A stretch of 47,258 nt of DNA, from positions 1 through 47,258 of the forward strand of contig CAJMDF010000013.1 in assembly GCA_905212085.1 (NCBI GenBank), in the 5' to 3' direction. The stretch comes from an uncultured Clostridium sp. Lineage in GTDB: Bacteria; Cyanobacteriota; Vampirovibrionia; Gastranaerophilales; Gastranaerophilaceae. Positions 23,561 to 32,720 of the stretch are shown one piece after another. The notes beneath the pieces were generated by a model. The model ran no database searches. It was not told where the DNA came from and saw only the letters and a program-made list of their open reading frames with translations. Numbering within the stretch: the stretch's first letter is position 1; each line of letters opens with the position of its first letter. Made by a program: the position numbers and the translations under genes.

Positions 23561-25331
23561 ATGCTTCTTGAGGAACTTCTACGCGGCCTACTGACTTCAT
23601 ACGTTTTTTGCCCTTCTTTTGTTTTTCTAAAAGTTTTCGCTTACGTGAAATATCACCGCCATAACATTTGTCCAATACGTTTTTACGCATTGCTTTAATA
23701 TTTGTTCTTGCAATTACACGACCGCCAATTGCAGCTTGAATCGGCACTTCAAACAACTGACGGGGAATAATTTCTTTCAATTTTGCAGTTAACTTTTGAC
23801 CGATATAAAAAGCACTATCTTCATGACATATTACAGATAGAGCATCTACGACTTCACCTGCAAGCATAATATCCAATTTTACAAGTTTTGAACGCTTGTA
23901 ATCTTTAAATTCATAATCCATACTTGCATAACCTTTTGTACGGGATTTTAATTGGTCATAAAAATCTGTAATCACTTCACTCAAAGGTATTTCATATTCC
24001 AAACTTGCACGAACTTTGTCAATATAAGACATATTTTTGAAAATACCACGTTTAGTCTGCGCAAGATCCATTAAAGTTCCTACATAATCATTCGGGGCAA
24101 TTATTTGCACTTTTACATAAGGTTCTTCAATATAATCCCTGAGTTGAGCAGGCGGAAGATTAGCAGGGTTGTCAATTTCCACCATCTCACCGTTTGTTTT
24201 GTAAACATGATATACTACAGACGGAGCTGTAGTTACGATTGAAAGTCCGTATTCACGCTCCAAACGTTCCTGAGCAATTTCCATATGAAGCATACCCAAA
24301 AATCCGCATCTGAAACCAAATCCTAAAGCAGATGATGTTTCAGGTTCAAATGTAATACTGCTGTCATTAAGTTTTAATTTTTCCAAAGCTTCCTTCAGAT
24401 CTGCATAATCGTCATTATCAACGGGATACATGCCTGAAAATACCATAGGTAGAGCTTCTTTATAACCAGGTAGAGGTTCTTTTGCAGGATTTTCAACAGT
24501 TGTAATTGTATCACCTACAAATCTTGTCAATTCTTTAATAGAGCCTGCAAAATATCCTACATCACCGCATTCAAGCTCATTTACCTGAACTCTTGCAGGG
24601 GTTTGATAACCGAGTTCTACAACTTCATATTCCTTACCTGATGCCATAAACTTAACTTTGTCACCCAGCTTAATTTTACCATCCATGATTTTAAAGAAGC
24701 ACAAAGTTCCCAAATACTGGTCATAAGCACTATCAAATACCATAGCTCTTAATGGTTTGTCTGAATTATCAACAGGCGGAGGAATTAAATCAACAACAGC
24801 CTCTAAAACTTCTTCAATACCTATCCCTGCCTTTGCACTTACAGGAATTGCCAAAGAAGCATCAATTCCTAGGACTTCTTCAATTTCTTCTTTAACTCTT
24901 TCCACATCAGCTGAAGGAAGATCTATTTTATTTATTACAGGTATAATTTCAAGGTTTTGTTCTATTGCGAGATAAACATTTGCAAGAGTTTGAGCCTCCA
25001 CACCTTGTGTAGCATCAACAATTAACAATGCGCCCTCACAGGCTGCCAAAGATCTTGAAACTTCGTAAGAAAAGTCAACGTGCCCCGGTGTGTCGATGAG
25101 ATTAAGCTCGTATTTTTTACCGTCTTTTGCTGTGTAATTCATTCTTGCAGAATTTAATTTAATAGTAATTCCGCGTTCTCTTTCGATATCCATGGAATCC
25201 ATAATCTGGTTTTGCATATCACGTTGAGCTACAGTACCTGTTTTTTCAAGCAATCTGTCTGCCAGTGTTGATTTTCCATGGTCAATGTGGGCAATTATAC
25301 AAAAATTTCTTACATTATTTCTATACTTCAT
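23529..25331 (-). CDS. lepA: Elongation factor 4 (LepA)
   Basis: A 600-residue translational GTPase. G1 AHIDHGKST, switch MDIERERGITIK, G3 DTPGHVDF, G4 NKID and G5 SAKAGIG are visible, followed by EF-G-like domains and the LepA-specific C-terminal domain with KRSKLVKLDI, DALSVI and GGDISRKRKLLEKQKKGKKRMK. LepA acts on the ribosome and affects back-translocation and 30S assembly. There is no Shine-Dalgarno; TATAAT lies 7 nt before the ATG with TTGATG 16 nt further upstream, so the mRNA is predicted leaderless. The 3' end overlaps the convergent LuxR-type gene. Confidence 0.97.
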   Translation of the reverse strand: MKYRNNVRNFCIIAHIDHGKSTLADRLLEKTGTVAQRDMQNQIMDSMDIERERGITIKLNSARMNYTAKDGKKYELNLIDTPGHVDFSYEVSRSLAACEGALLIVDATQGVEAQTLANVYLAIEQNLEIIPVINKIDLPSADVERVKEEIEEVLGIDASLAIPVSAKAGIGIEEVLEAVVDLIPPPVDNSDKPLRAMVFDSAYDQYLGTLCFFKIMDGKIKLGDKVKFMASGKEYEVVELGYQTPARVQVNELECGDVGYFAGSIKELTRFVGDTITTVENPAKEPLPGYKEALPMVFSGMYPVDNDDYADLKEALEKLKLNDSSITFEPETSSALGFGFRCGFLGMLHMEIAQERLEREYGLSIVTTAPSVVYHVYKTNGEMVEIDNPANLPPAQLRDYIEEPYVKVQIIAPNDYVGTLMDLAQTKRGIFKNMSYIDKVRASLEYEIPLSEVITDFYDQLKSRTKGYASMDYEFKDYKRSKLVKLDIMLAGEVVDALSVICHEDSAFYIGQKLTAKLKEIIPRQLFEVPIQAAIGGRVIARTNIKAMRKNVLDKCYGGDISRKRKLLEKQKKGKKRMKSVGRVEVPQEAFMAVLSLEEE

Positions 25332-25338
25332 AATTTTT

Positions 25339-25366
25339 ATTATATGAAAAAAACAGATAACATCAA
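25339..25366 (-). promoter_or_regulatory. Promoter of lepA, predicted leaderless
   Basis: On the minus strand TTGATG (25361-25366), 16 nt and TATAAT (25339-25344) lie 7 nt before the lepA ATG. Confidence 0.65.
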
Positions 25367-25368
25367 GT

Positions 25369-26784
25369 TTAAGGTTTTACAGGTAAAGTAAACGTAACGA
25401 TTGTCTTATCACAGGGCGTACTTTCAAAATGAATTGTACCGTTATGCGCTAAAATTATCTGTTTGGAAATATATAATCCCAGACCTGAACTGACGGTTTT
25501 GCTGTCCTCACAATAAGAAATAAACTGTTCAAATACATCATCAGGATTTTCTAATTTTATTCCGATTCCTGAATTTTCAATTGAGACCATTATATTATTT
25601 TCATAATCTTTGACTTTTACAAGAATTTCATTGTGCTTGTAACTGAATTTTAAAGCATTTGCCAAAAGATTATGAATAACTCTTTTCATTTCATCGTAAT
25701 CAAATAATACCTTGTCAAATTTTGAATTATAAAAAGCTTTAATTAAAATATCCCTGTCTGATGCTATATATTGAACCTCATCACAGCATTCCGTAATCAA
25801 TTTTTTGAAAGAATTCATCGCAGGATTAATTACAATTTTACCGTTATCGTAATTATATTTTTTCATAACATTAGTAATTAATGTTTCTAAAAATTTAGTT
25901 GAACTGACCATTCCGTTTAAAACTTCTACTTGTTGGTTATCGAATTTTCCTGTTTTTAATAAAAAGTTCAGAGCTGACAATTCAGCCTGAACCGGTCCTT
26001 TCATATCATGTGTCACCATTGCCCAGTAGGAATCTTTTAATCTGGATATATTTTCACGTTTGCAATTCGTTTTTAACAAATTAAGAATTTGTGATTTTAC
26101 AACCTTTATGTTGAAAGGTTTTTCAATATAAGCATAAGAACCTAAATTAAACCCTTTTACCTTATGTTCAACATCTGACAGTGCCGAAATAAAAACTATC
26201 GGGGTATCGCAATTTAATTTTGTTTTCTTTATCATCTCCGCCAAATCAAACCCTGATAGTTCAGGCATCATTATATCAAGCAAAAATAAATCAAATTTTT
26301 CCAAATCAATAATTTTTGCAGCTTCTTTAGGTTTTTGAAAAGATAATAAATTTAAATTTAATGATTTTAAAGTTTCTTCCAAAAGTTCGATATTAAACTG
26401 ATTGTCGTCCACAATCATAACTTTTTTACCTTTAATCAGTTCTAAAATTTTTTCATCTTTTTCTGAATTTTGGTCAAAATTTTTTTGGAGTTTGTTTTTC
26501 AACAAATCATCCCAAATTTCTTTTTTAATCGGGTATTCAATAACATTTTTTACACCGCAGGAATTAGCGTATAATATATTTTTTCTGGAAATTTCTTTGC
26601 AAGCGAGCCAAACCTCAATTTTGGGGAATTTTTTGCAGAAATTTTTTATTTTATTAATATCTTTAAAATCTGTTTTTATAATGCAGAGTCTTTTATTTAC
26701 CAGACCTTTAAAATTTTTAAGCTCTTTTACGTTGTTTACAAAAATAATATCTTGATTTTCTGTTGTATTTAACAGATTTTCCAT
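25369..26784 (-). CDS. Receiver-receiver histidine kinase without sensor domain
   Basis: A 471-residue soluble protein. Residues about 10-105 look like a degraded receiver domain (VWLACKEISRKNILYANSCGVKNVIEYPI), lacking a clear acceptor Asp and the KP motif. Residues 120-235 are a normal receiver with MIVDDNQFN, the phospho-acceptor in FDLFLLDIMMPE, FISAL and IEKPF. Then come a HisKA-like helix with the His in MVTHDMKGP and an ATPase domain with NLLANALKFS, ENSGIGI and SSGLGLYIS. There are no membrane segments or PAS/GAF domains, so it is probably driven by phosphotransfer from another kinase. The G1 box has Asn where Asp is usual. No partner regulator is adjacent. Confidence 0.82.
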   Translation of the reverse strand: MENLLNTTENQDIIFVNNVKELKNFKGLVNKRLCIIKTDFKDINKIKNFCKKFPKIEVWLACKEISRKNILYANSCGVKNVIEYPIKKEIWDDLLKNKLQKNFDQNSEKDEKILELIKGKKVMIVDDNQFNIELLEETLKSLNLNLLSFQKPKEAAKIIDLEKFDLFLLDIMMPELSGFDLAEMIKKTKLNCDTPIVFISALSDVEHKVKGFNLGSYAYIEKPFNIKVVKSQILNLLKTNCKRENISRLKDSYWAMVTHDMKGPVQAELSALNFLLKTGKFDNQQVEVLNGMVSSTKFLETLITNVMKKYNYDNGKIVINPAMNSFKKLITECCDEVQYIASDRDILIKAFYNSKFDKVLFDYDEMKRVIHNLLANALKFSYKHNEILVKVKDYENNIMVSIENSGIGIKLENPDDVFEQFISYCEDSKTVSSGLGLYISKQIILAHNGTIHFESTPCDKTIVTFTLPVKP

Positions 26785-26841
26785 AATACATAAATAATAT
26801 ATATAGAATTTATCTTAATCAATTAGACATATAGGTAATTT

Positions 26842-26870
26842 TTGATTTATATTTTTGTTGATGCTACAGT
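26842..26870 (+). promoter_or_regulatory. Promoter of dnaG-rpoD, predicted leaderless
   Basis: TTGATT (26842-26847), 17 nt and TACAGT (26865-26870) end 6 nt before the dnaG ATG (26877). There is no ribosome site. Confidence 0.55.
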
Positions 26871-26876
26871 GTAATT

Positions 26877-28763
26877 ATGGCAAAAACTATTGAAGAATTA
26901 GTATCTCAAATTAAAGAACGCCTGGATATTGTAGATGTTGTTTCAGAACAAGTAATTTTAAAGAAAAACGGCGGTCATTACTGGGGATTATGCCCATTTC
27001 ATAAAGAAAAAACCCCATCTTTTTCAGTAAACCCTAATTTGGGAATTTATAAATGTTTTGGCTGCGGAGAAGGAGGAGATGCTCTTACATTTTTGATGAA
27101 AACTCAAAATAAAGAGTTTATCGAAGTAGCAAGAGAACTCGCTGAAAAATTCGGTCTTGAAATGCCGAGAAATTACAACAAAACAGAAACTAAAGGCTTA
27201 AAAGAAGAAATGATCAAAGCCTGCACAAAAGCTGCAGAGTTTTACAATTTAAGATTATTGAAAGACAAAGAACCTGAAACGACTCATGTTATTGAATATC
27301 TTACAAGCAGAGGAATTACAAAAGATATTATTGAAAAATATCATATAGGCCTTGCTCCAAAAACTTTTGCCATGTTTTATAAAAAGTTTAGAAATGAATT
27401 CTCTGAAGAAGTCATGGAAAAAGCCGGTCTGACAGTCAAAACAAAAGAAGGTGAATACATAGACAGATTCAGAAATCGTATTATTATTCCTATTCAAAAT
27501 GAATTTGGAGAATTTGTCGCATTCGGTGCACGTGCCATTGAAAAAGATCAGCAGCCCAAATATCTAAATTCTTCAGATTCCCCGATTTATAACAAAAGTA
27601 AATTGTTATATGGTCTTTATACAGCAAAAGATTCTATCAAAGAAAATGACAGCGTAATTTTGATGGAAGGATATTTCGATGTAATATCCGCTCAAGCTCA
27701 TGGAATTGAAAATGCCGTAGCATCTTGCGGAACATCATTAACTGCAGACCATGTCAAATTACTATCAAGATACACACCATCAAGAAGAATTTATCTTTCA
27801 TTTGATACTGATTCAGCAGGTCAAAAAGCTACAAAACGTAATGCAGAACTTATAAAAAATGCTTTTGAAGGGCTTGGAAATATCAAACAATTCGATGAGA
27901 GCTATATTTCTACAACAGATGATAAATATTCCTGCGAAATAAGAGTAATCGCACCACCTGAAGGTAAAGATCCTGATGAATTTATACGTTCTGTCGGCGC
28001 TGAAAGCTACAAAGATTACATGGAACATGCTCCACTATTATTGGATTTTCAAATTAACAGTATATTAAAAGAAAAACCGCAAACTCCCATTGAAAAAACT
28101 AAAACTGTTAAAGAACTTATACCGATTTTACAAGAAATTAATAACGAAATTGTACAGTCAGAATATATCCGTATGATTGCAAATACACTTAATATCGATG
28201 AAGAAGCACTTATGCGGGAAATAAAAAAATCTCAAAAAAATCCGCTTACGACAACAAAAACTAATAATATAGAAAAAATTGTTAAGAAAAATGTACCAAT
28301 TTCAGAAAAAGCGCAAAAAAATTTATTGAGCATTTTTCTTGTAAGCGACAATCATTTTTCATTTGAACAAATCAAGCAAATGATAGGTGATACCTCATTT
28401 ACGAACGAAACGTTAATAAATGTAAAATCTACAATTGACAAATTAACATGTACCGTAAATAATGTGAAAGAATTAATCGAAAAGCTCTATACAGCATTCG
28501 TTAATGAACCGGAAACACAGAAATTAATTACAGATTTAATCAGTATTTCCGAAACTTTCCAAAACCTTGATGACAACGATTTTGTAATGGTAATTACAGA
28601 AAATATTAATAAAATAAATCAATGTCAAAAAGAAAAAGAACAAGAACAAATAAGAAATTTATATAAAAGCGCAAATGATAATGAAACAGAAGCCCTAAAA
28701 ATTCAGATGCAGCTAAGAGATAAGATAAATAACAGATTAAAATTGGAGAAAATGAATGAGTAA
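26877..28763 (+). CDS. dnaG: DNA primase DnaG
   Basis: A 628-residue primase that makes RNA primers at the replication fork. The N-terminal zinc site is CPFH with CFGCG (residues about 39-64), preceded by the KKNGGHYWGLC segment. The catalytic TOPRIM region shows AFGARAI, LMEGYFDVI, ASCGTSLT and the acidic FDTDSAGQKA. The C-terminal third is divergent, as expected for the helicase-binding domain. It overlaps rpoD by 8 nt, preserving the classical dnaG-rpoD operon without rpsU. No Shine-Dalgarno is visible. Confidence 0.97.
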   Translation: MAKTIEELVSQIKERLDIVDVVSEQVILKKNGGHYWGLCPFHKEKTPSFSVNPNLGIYKCFGCGEGGDALTFLMKTQNKEFIEVARELAEKFGLEMPRNYNKTETKGLKEEMIKACTKAAEFYNLRLLKDKEPETTHVIEYLTSRGITKDIIEKYHIGLAPKTFAMFYKKFRNEFSEEVMEKAGLTVKTKEGEYIDRFRNRIIIPIQNEFGEFVAFGARAIEKDQQPKYLNSSDSPIYNKSKLLYGLYTAKDSIKENDSVILMEGYFDVISAQAHGIENAVASCGTSLTADHVKLLSRYTPSRRIYLSFDTDSAGQKATKRNAELIKNAFEGLGNIKQFDESYISTTDDKYSCEIRVIAPPEGKDPDEFIRSVGAESYKDYMEHAPLLLDFQINSILKEKPQTPIEKTKTVKELIPILQEINNEIVQSEYIRMIANTLNIDEEALMREIKKSQKNPLTTTKTNNIEKIVKKNVPISEKAQKNLLSIFLVSDNHFSFEQIKQMIGDTSFTNETLINVKSTIDKLTCTVNNVKELIEKLYTAFVNEPETQKLITDLISISETFQNLDDNDFVMVITENINKINQCQKEKEQEQIRNLYKSANDNETEALKIQMQLRDKINNRLKLEKMNE

Positions 28764-29856
28764 AAAAAGACAAAGTAACTCCTCTATCGTAAGCATTATG
28801 GATGAAGATAATTTAGATTTACATGAAATCGATGAAAATGGTAACCTTGCTGATGACGCTGACGGTGTAAATTACATGAACATGGACATCAGTACAGACA
28901 ATATCGAAGATATTGTGACCGAAAAAATGGAAACTAAAGTTAATTTAGATGACATTTACATGATGGGTAACCATGAAGAAGGATCTGACTCTGATTTTGA
29001 AGTACCAAAAGGTATAGCTGTTGATGACCCTGTAAGATTATATTTAAGAGAAATCGGTAGAATAAAACTATTATCAGCTAATGAAGAAATAGAACTTGCA
29101 AGAAAAATTTTAGAAGGCGGTACACCCGGTGCTATTGCTAAAAGAAAATTAGTTCAAGCAAACCTTCGTTTAGTTGTAAGTATTGCTAAAAAATATGTAG
29201 GACGAGGAATGCTTTTCTTAGACTTGATTCAAGAAGGTAACCTAGGTCTTATCCGTGCAGCTGAAAAATTTGACCATGAAAGAGGATTCAAATTCTCAAC
29301 ATATGCAACTTGGTGGATTAGACAAGCTATCACAAGAGCTATCGCTGATCAAGCCAGAACTATCAGAATTCCTGTTCATATGGTAGAAACAATTAATAAA
29401 TTGAAAAAAGTTACAAGAAGATTAGCTCAAGAACTTTCAAGAAAACCGACTGAAGATGAATTAGCTATTGAAATGAACGTATCAATTCCAAAACTTCGTG
29501 AAATCATCAAAATAGCTCAAGAACCTCTATCATTAGAAACTCCAATCGGTAAAGAAGAAGATTCTCGTCTAGGTGATTTTATTGAAGACAAAGAAGCAGA
29601 TGCTCCAATTAAGACAGTAGCTTCAGAACTTTTGAGAGAAGATTTAGCAGAAGTATTATGCACTCTATCTCCAAGAGAACGTGATGTTTTAAGATTACGT
29701 TTCGGTATGGACGACGGTCGTCAAAGAACTTTAGAAGAAGTTGGCCAATTGTTCGGTGTAACTCGTGAACGTATCAGACAAATCGAAGCAAAAGCTCTAA
29801 GAAAATTGCGTCACCCTAACAGAAGCAAACGTCTTAGAGAATATGTTGAAGCATAA
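28756..29856 (+). CDS. rpoD: Principal sigma factor RpoD
   Basis: A 366-residue sigma-70. An acidic N-terminus of about 85 residues replaces a long region 1.1. Region 1.2 follows (DPVRLYLREIG), then region 2 with KLVQANLRLVVSIAKKY, FLDLIQEGNLGL and FSTYATWWIRQAI (-10 recognition), region 3 (IRIPVHMVETI), and region 4 with LSPRERDVLRLRFG and VTRERIRQIEAKALRKLRHP (-35 recognition). These fit the TTGACA/TATAAT promoters found across the window. It is co-transcribed with dnaG, overlapping it by 8 nt, and followed by a terminator. Confidence 0.97.
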   Translation: MSKKRQSNSSIVSIMDEDNLDLHEIDENGNLADDADGVNYMNMDISTDNIEDIVTEKMETKVNLDDIYMMGNHEEGSDSDFEVPKGIAVDDPVRLYLREIGRIKLLSANEEIELARKILEGGTPGAIAKRKLVQANLRLVVSIAKKYVGRGMLFLDLIQEGNLGLIRAAEKFDHERGFKFSTYATWWIRQAITRAIADQARTIRIPVHMVETINKLKKVTRRLAQELSRKPTEDELAIEMNVSIPKLREIIKIAQEPLSLETPIGKEEDSRLGDFIEDKEADAPIKTVASELLREDLAEVLCTLSPRERDVLRLRFGMDDGRQRTLEEVGQLFGVTRERIRQIEAKALRKLRHPNRSKRLREYVEA

Positions 29857-29867
29857 GTTAAAAAGTT

Positions 29868-29902
29868 CAAAAAGTCCCTTAAATAATAAGGGGCTTTTTA
29901 AT
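29868..29902 (+). terminator. Terminator of dnaG-rpoD
   Basis: An 11-bp stem (AAAAGTCCCTT with AAGGGGCTTTT, one G-U) and a 7-nt loop are followed by T residues, just after the rpoD stop. Confidence 0.85.
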
Positions 29903-29957
29903 TTTATTTCCTGAATTTTAAAATATAGACTTTTGACTAATAAGATTTCCGGTATTG

Positions 29958-29963
29958 TATAAT
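29958..29963 (+). promoter_or_regulatory. -10 box of phosphoesterase gene, predicted leaderless
   Basis: TATAAT stands 6 nt before the ATG at 29970, with TTGACT at 29933-29938 (a 19-nt spacer, longer than ideal). Confidence 0.5.
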
Positions 29964-29969
29964 TAGATT

Positions 29970-30740
29970 ATGAAAATTATTATTTTATTTTTATTGTTAA
30001 TTTGTTTATTTGTTTGGTCAACTATTATTGAACCGAATATTTTGACTGTAAAACATATACAAATTGAAGATAAACAGCTAAAAGGACTAAAAATCGTTTT
30101 TGCAAGCGATTTTCATATAAAACCATATGAAAATTACAGACTAGAAAGAATAATCAGAGCCATAAATAAGCAAAATGCAGACATAGTTTTACTCGGCGGG
30201 GATTACGTCAGCGGACACAAAAAAGGGTCTTCAATGACTATCGATAAAATAGCTAAAAGTTTTTCCAATATAACATCAAAATACGGAACATTTGCTGTTG
30301 TAGGAAATCACGACGGCTGGCAGGGAAAAGAAGAAATTGTAAAAGAACTTGAAAAAAATAATATCAACGTTCTTTTTAATAATAGTGTTTGTCTTAAAAA
30401 CTTTTGTATTGCAGGAGTAGATGATATGCAAACAGGCACTCCTGATATAACGAAAGCATTAAAAAATACTAAAGCACCTGTAATTTTACTCACACATACC
30501 CCTGATATAATACCTGATGTCCCATATAACGTAAACTTAACCCTTGCAGGACATTTACATGGAGGACAAATTAGATTTCCTCAGGCAATCATTGTTCCCT
30601 CAAAATTCGGTAAAAAATTTGCCAACGGATATTATGAATATAAAGGGAAAAAAATCTATACCACATATGGACTTGGAACAAGTATCTTACCTATAAGATT
30701 TAATTGTCTGCCTGAAATTGCAGTAATAGAATTCAATTAG
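29970..30740 (+). CDS. Membrane-anchored calcineurin-like metallophosphoesterase (YkuE-type)
   Basis: A 256-residue protein with one N-terminal membrane helix (IIILFLLLICLFVWSTII), then a metallophosphoesterase domain with the five-motif metal site: SDFHIKP, GGDYV, GNHDGW, LLTHTPD and GHLHGGQIRFP. YkuE-like enzymes lie at the inner membrane and in some cases hydrolyse UDP-2,3-diacylglucosamine or other phospho-lipids, so a lipid A-related role is possible but unproven. No Shine-Dalgarno is visible; the -10 box is 6 nt from ATG. The stop overlaps the convergent XRE gene by 4 nt. Confidence 0.9.
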   Translation: MKIIILFLLLICLFVWSTIIEPNILTVKHIQIEDKQLKGLKIVFASDFHIKPYENYRLERIIRAINKQNADIVLLGGDYVSGHKKGSSMTIDKIAKSFSNITSKYGTFAVVGNHDGWQGKEEIVKELEKNNINVLFNNSVCLKNFCIAGVDDMQTGTPDITKALKNTKAPVILLTHTPDIIPDVPYNVNLTLAGHLHGGQIRFPQAIIVPSKFGKKFANGYYEYKGKKIYTTYGLGTSILPIRFNCLPEIAVIEFN

Positions 30741-30952
30741 TCAAAATCAACTAATTCTTTTAAATTTACCCCTAAAACGTCAGCTATAATCTTTAATTTA
30801 GATAAAGTAATATCAGTTTTTGCCGTTTCAACCATAGCAATAGTTGAGCGTGAAATCCCGTTTACATCTAAAAAATCATCTTGTTTAATATTTTTCTCTT
30901 TTCTGATTTTTTTTAAATGTTGTGCAAACTTTTTTAGATATTCATTATCCAT
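30737..30952 (-). CDS. XRE-family helix-turn-helix regulator
   Basis: A 71-residue minimal HTH protein: FAQHLKKIRKEKNIKQDDFL, ISRSTIAMVETAKTDITLSKLKIIADVLG and VNLKELVDFD. The frame is open to 31120, but the upstream residues look non-coding and would overlap the divergent small gene at 31109. I chose ATG 30952, where GATAAT lies 6 nt upstream; ATG 30970 is an alternative. It is probably an autoregulated repressor of the neighbouring small gene. The stop overlaps that of the phosphoesterase gene. Confidence 0.75.
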   Translation of the reverse strand: MDNEYLKKFAQHLKKIRKEKNIKQDDFLDVNGISRSTIAMVETAKTDITLSKLKIIADVLGVNLKELVDFD

Positions 30953-31108
30953 ATTTTTATTATCAATCATGTTGATAAATCTTAAAATCAGCCATATTGA
31001 CATTTTATTTAGATTAAATTCAACTTTTTTAATTTTATTTCCGTTTTTTCTTGATTTATTTTTATTCATAATATATAATCCATATGTAAAAACATGAGGA
31101 ATTAGTTT

Positions 31109-31267
31109 ATGATTAATCAAAGTTTGAAAAAAGAAATCTTAAAAACAATCGAAATCAGCAAAGAAACAGCTAAAAATAACTTGGATATAACTATCGATTG
31201 TTACACAGAATTACTTTCAAGATTAGAAATGTTGACTTATCTAATAATGAGTGAAGAAAAAAAATAG
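31109..31267 (+). CDS. 52-residue hypothetical protein
   Basis: This short frame encodes a charged helical peptide (MINQSLKKEILKTIEISKE.., ..DCYTELLSRLEMLTYLIMSEEKK). It is supported by GAGGAA 7 nt before the ATG and by its position divergent from an XRE gene. Leu/Ile heptad spacing suggests a coiled coil. It could be the partner or target of the XRE protein. No family is recognised. Confidence 0.55.
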   Translation: MINQSLKKEILKTIEISKETAKNNLDITIDCYTELLSRLEMLTYLIMSEEKK

Positions 31268-31433
31268 TTGCAAAGTGTGATGAAAATTTTCTTTTTTAAA
31301 AAAATTATGATAATATAAAAACAAAAACTTTTAATTTTAAAAGTGTACAGGAAACTTTTTTATAAAAAAATCATCTTAATAATTAAGTTGTGCACAAAAA
31401 GGTTAAGAGTATTTGGAGGGAAATAGTTAAAGA

Positions 31434-32654
31434 ATGAGAAACATTATGAAAAAAAGTATCATATTTTTCGGAGCATTTTTGTTCCTATCAGGCTGGGTAA
31501 TCAGAGATAATGTTTTTGCTTACAGCCCTACAGATTTGTATGATAATGTCTGGAGATTAATTAACAATAAATTTGTAGATCAATCTAATAACCAGCAGGA
31601 TTGGGCAAAATGGCGTCATAAATACGATAATAAAATTCGTACAAATGAAGATGCCTACGTAGCAATTAATACAATGGTAGCAAGTTTGAATGATCCTTAT
31701 ACAAAATTTTTGGACCCTAAAGAATTTGCAGAAGAAACAAGCTCAATCAAAGGTTCTTTAAAAGGTATCGGTATTCAAATTGCCGTAAAAGACGGGAAAT
31801 TGATGGTAATCGCACCTATTGAAGATACTCCTGCAGAAAAAGCCGGTCTGCAAGCAGACGATGAAATTTTAGAAATTGACGGTGTAAGTACAAAAGGAAT
31901 AACTGTTGACAAAGCTGCGGATAAAATCAGAGGTAAAGAAGGGACTCAGGTAACATTACTTGTAAAACGCAAAGATAATCCGCCTAAAAAATATGTAATT
32001 ACACGTGCTGAAATTGAAATTAAATCAATTTCACAAAAATTACCAACAGATGTAAAACTTCCAAACGATTTTTGCTATATCAGATTAAGCTCATTTATAA
32101 GCAGAAATGCAGCAACTGAATTTGGAACAATACTAAATAATAACAAAGATAAAAAAGGATTTATCATAGACTTAAGATCAAATCCTGGCGGACTTTTAAC
32201 AAACGCAATTTATATTTCAGATATGTTCTTAGATGGCGGAACAATTGTCAGCACAGTTGACAGAGATGGTTATAAAGAAACCCAAAGAGCATCTGCAGGT
32301 GTATATACTAAAAAACCAGTAGTTGTATTAATCAACAAAGGTTCTGCATCAGCTTCAGAAATTTTCTCAGGAGCGATGAAAGATAACCATAGAGCAATAA
32401 TTATCGGTGAACAATCATTCGGTAAAGGTTTAGTTCAAGAAATTAACAAATTACCGTATGAATCAGGTATAAATATTACAATTCAAAAATATTTGACACC
32501 TAATGGTACTGATATTAACAAAAAAGGTATTACTCCTGATATCGAAGTTAAATTGACAGAAGAAGATGTTAAAAACAAAAACGATCTTCAACTGAAAAAA
32601 GCAATTGAAGTCTTAAGCAAAATGACAAGCGGACAAGAAATTGCAGCTCAATAA
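31434..32654 (+). CDS. ctpA: Carboxyl-terminal processing peptidase (S41, CtpA/Prc)
   Basis: A 406-residue exported serine protease with signal peptide (ending NVFA), then an N-terminal helical cap, a PDZ domain (GSLKGIGIQIAVKDGKLMVIAPIEDTPAEKAGL.., residues about 105-190) and the S41 core. FIIDLRSNPGG, the nucleophile motif GSASASE and the general-base Lys in SFGKG are all present. Such enzymes trim or degrade periplasmic proteins from the C-terminus; in cyanobacteria CtpA processes the photosystem protein D1, which has no counterpart here. TTGGAGGG precedes the ATG. A strong terminator follows. Confidence 0.95.
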   Translation: MRNIMKKSIIFFGAFLFLSGWVIRDNVFAYSPTDLYDNVWRLINNKFVDQSNNQQDWAKWRHKYDNKIRTNEDAYVAINTMVASLNDPYTKFLDPKEFAEETSSIKGSLKGIGIQIAVKDGKLMVIAPIEDTPAEKAGLQADDEILEIDGVSTKGITVDKAADKIRGKEGTQVTLLVKRKDNPPKKYVITRAEIEIKSISQKLPTDVKLPNDFCYIRLSSFISRNAATEFGTILNNNKDKKGFIIDLRSNPGGLLTNAIYISDMFLDGGTIVSTVDRDGYKETQRASAGVYTKKPVVVLINKGSASASEIFSGAMKDNHRAIIIGEQSFGKGLVQEINKLPYESGINITIQKYLTPNGTDINKKGITPDIEVKLTEEDVKNKNDLQLKKAIEVLSKMTSGQEIAAQ

Positions 32655-32671
32655 TTAAACATTAATAATAA

Positions 32672-32706
32672 AAAAAAAGCCGATTAATAAAAAATCGGCT
32701 TTTTTA
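32672..32706. terminator. Bidirectional terminator after ctpA
   Basis: AAAGCCGATT (32676-32685) and AATCGGCTTT (32693-32702) form a 10-bp stem with flanking A and T runs. It serves ctpA and the convergent gene at 32721. Confidence 0.88.
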
Positions 32707-32720
32707 TTTGTAGATTATCA

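Noticed and set aside
30953..31120. Longer form of the third XRE protein
   Set aside because: The extra 56 residues have no similarity to HTH proteins and would cover the start of the divergent small gene, which has its own ribosome site.
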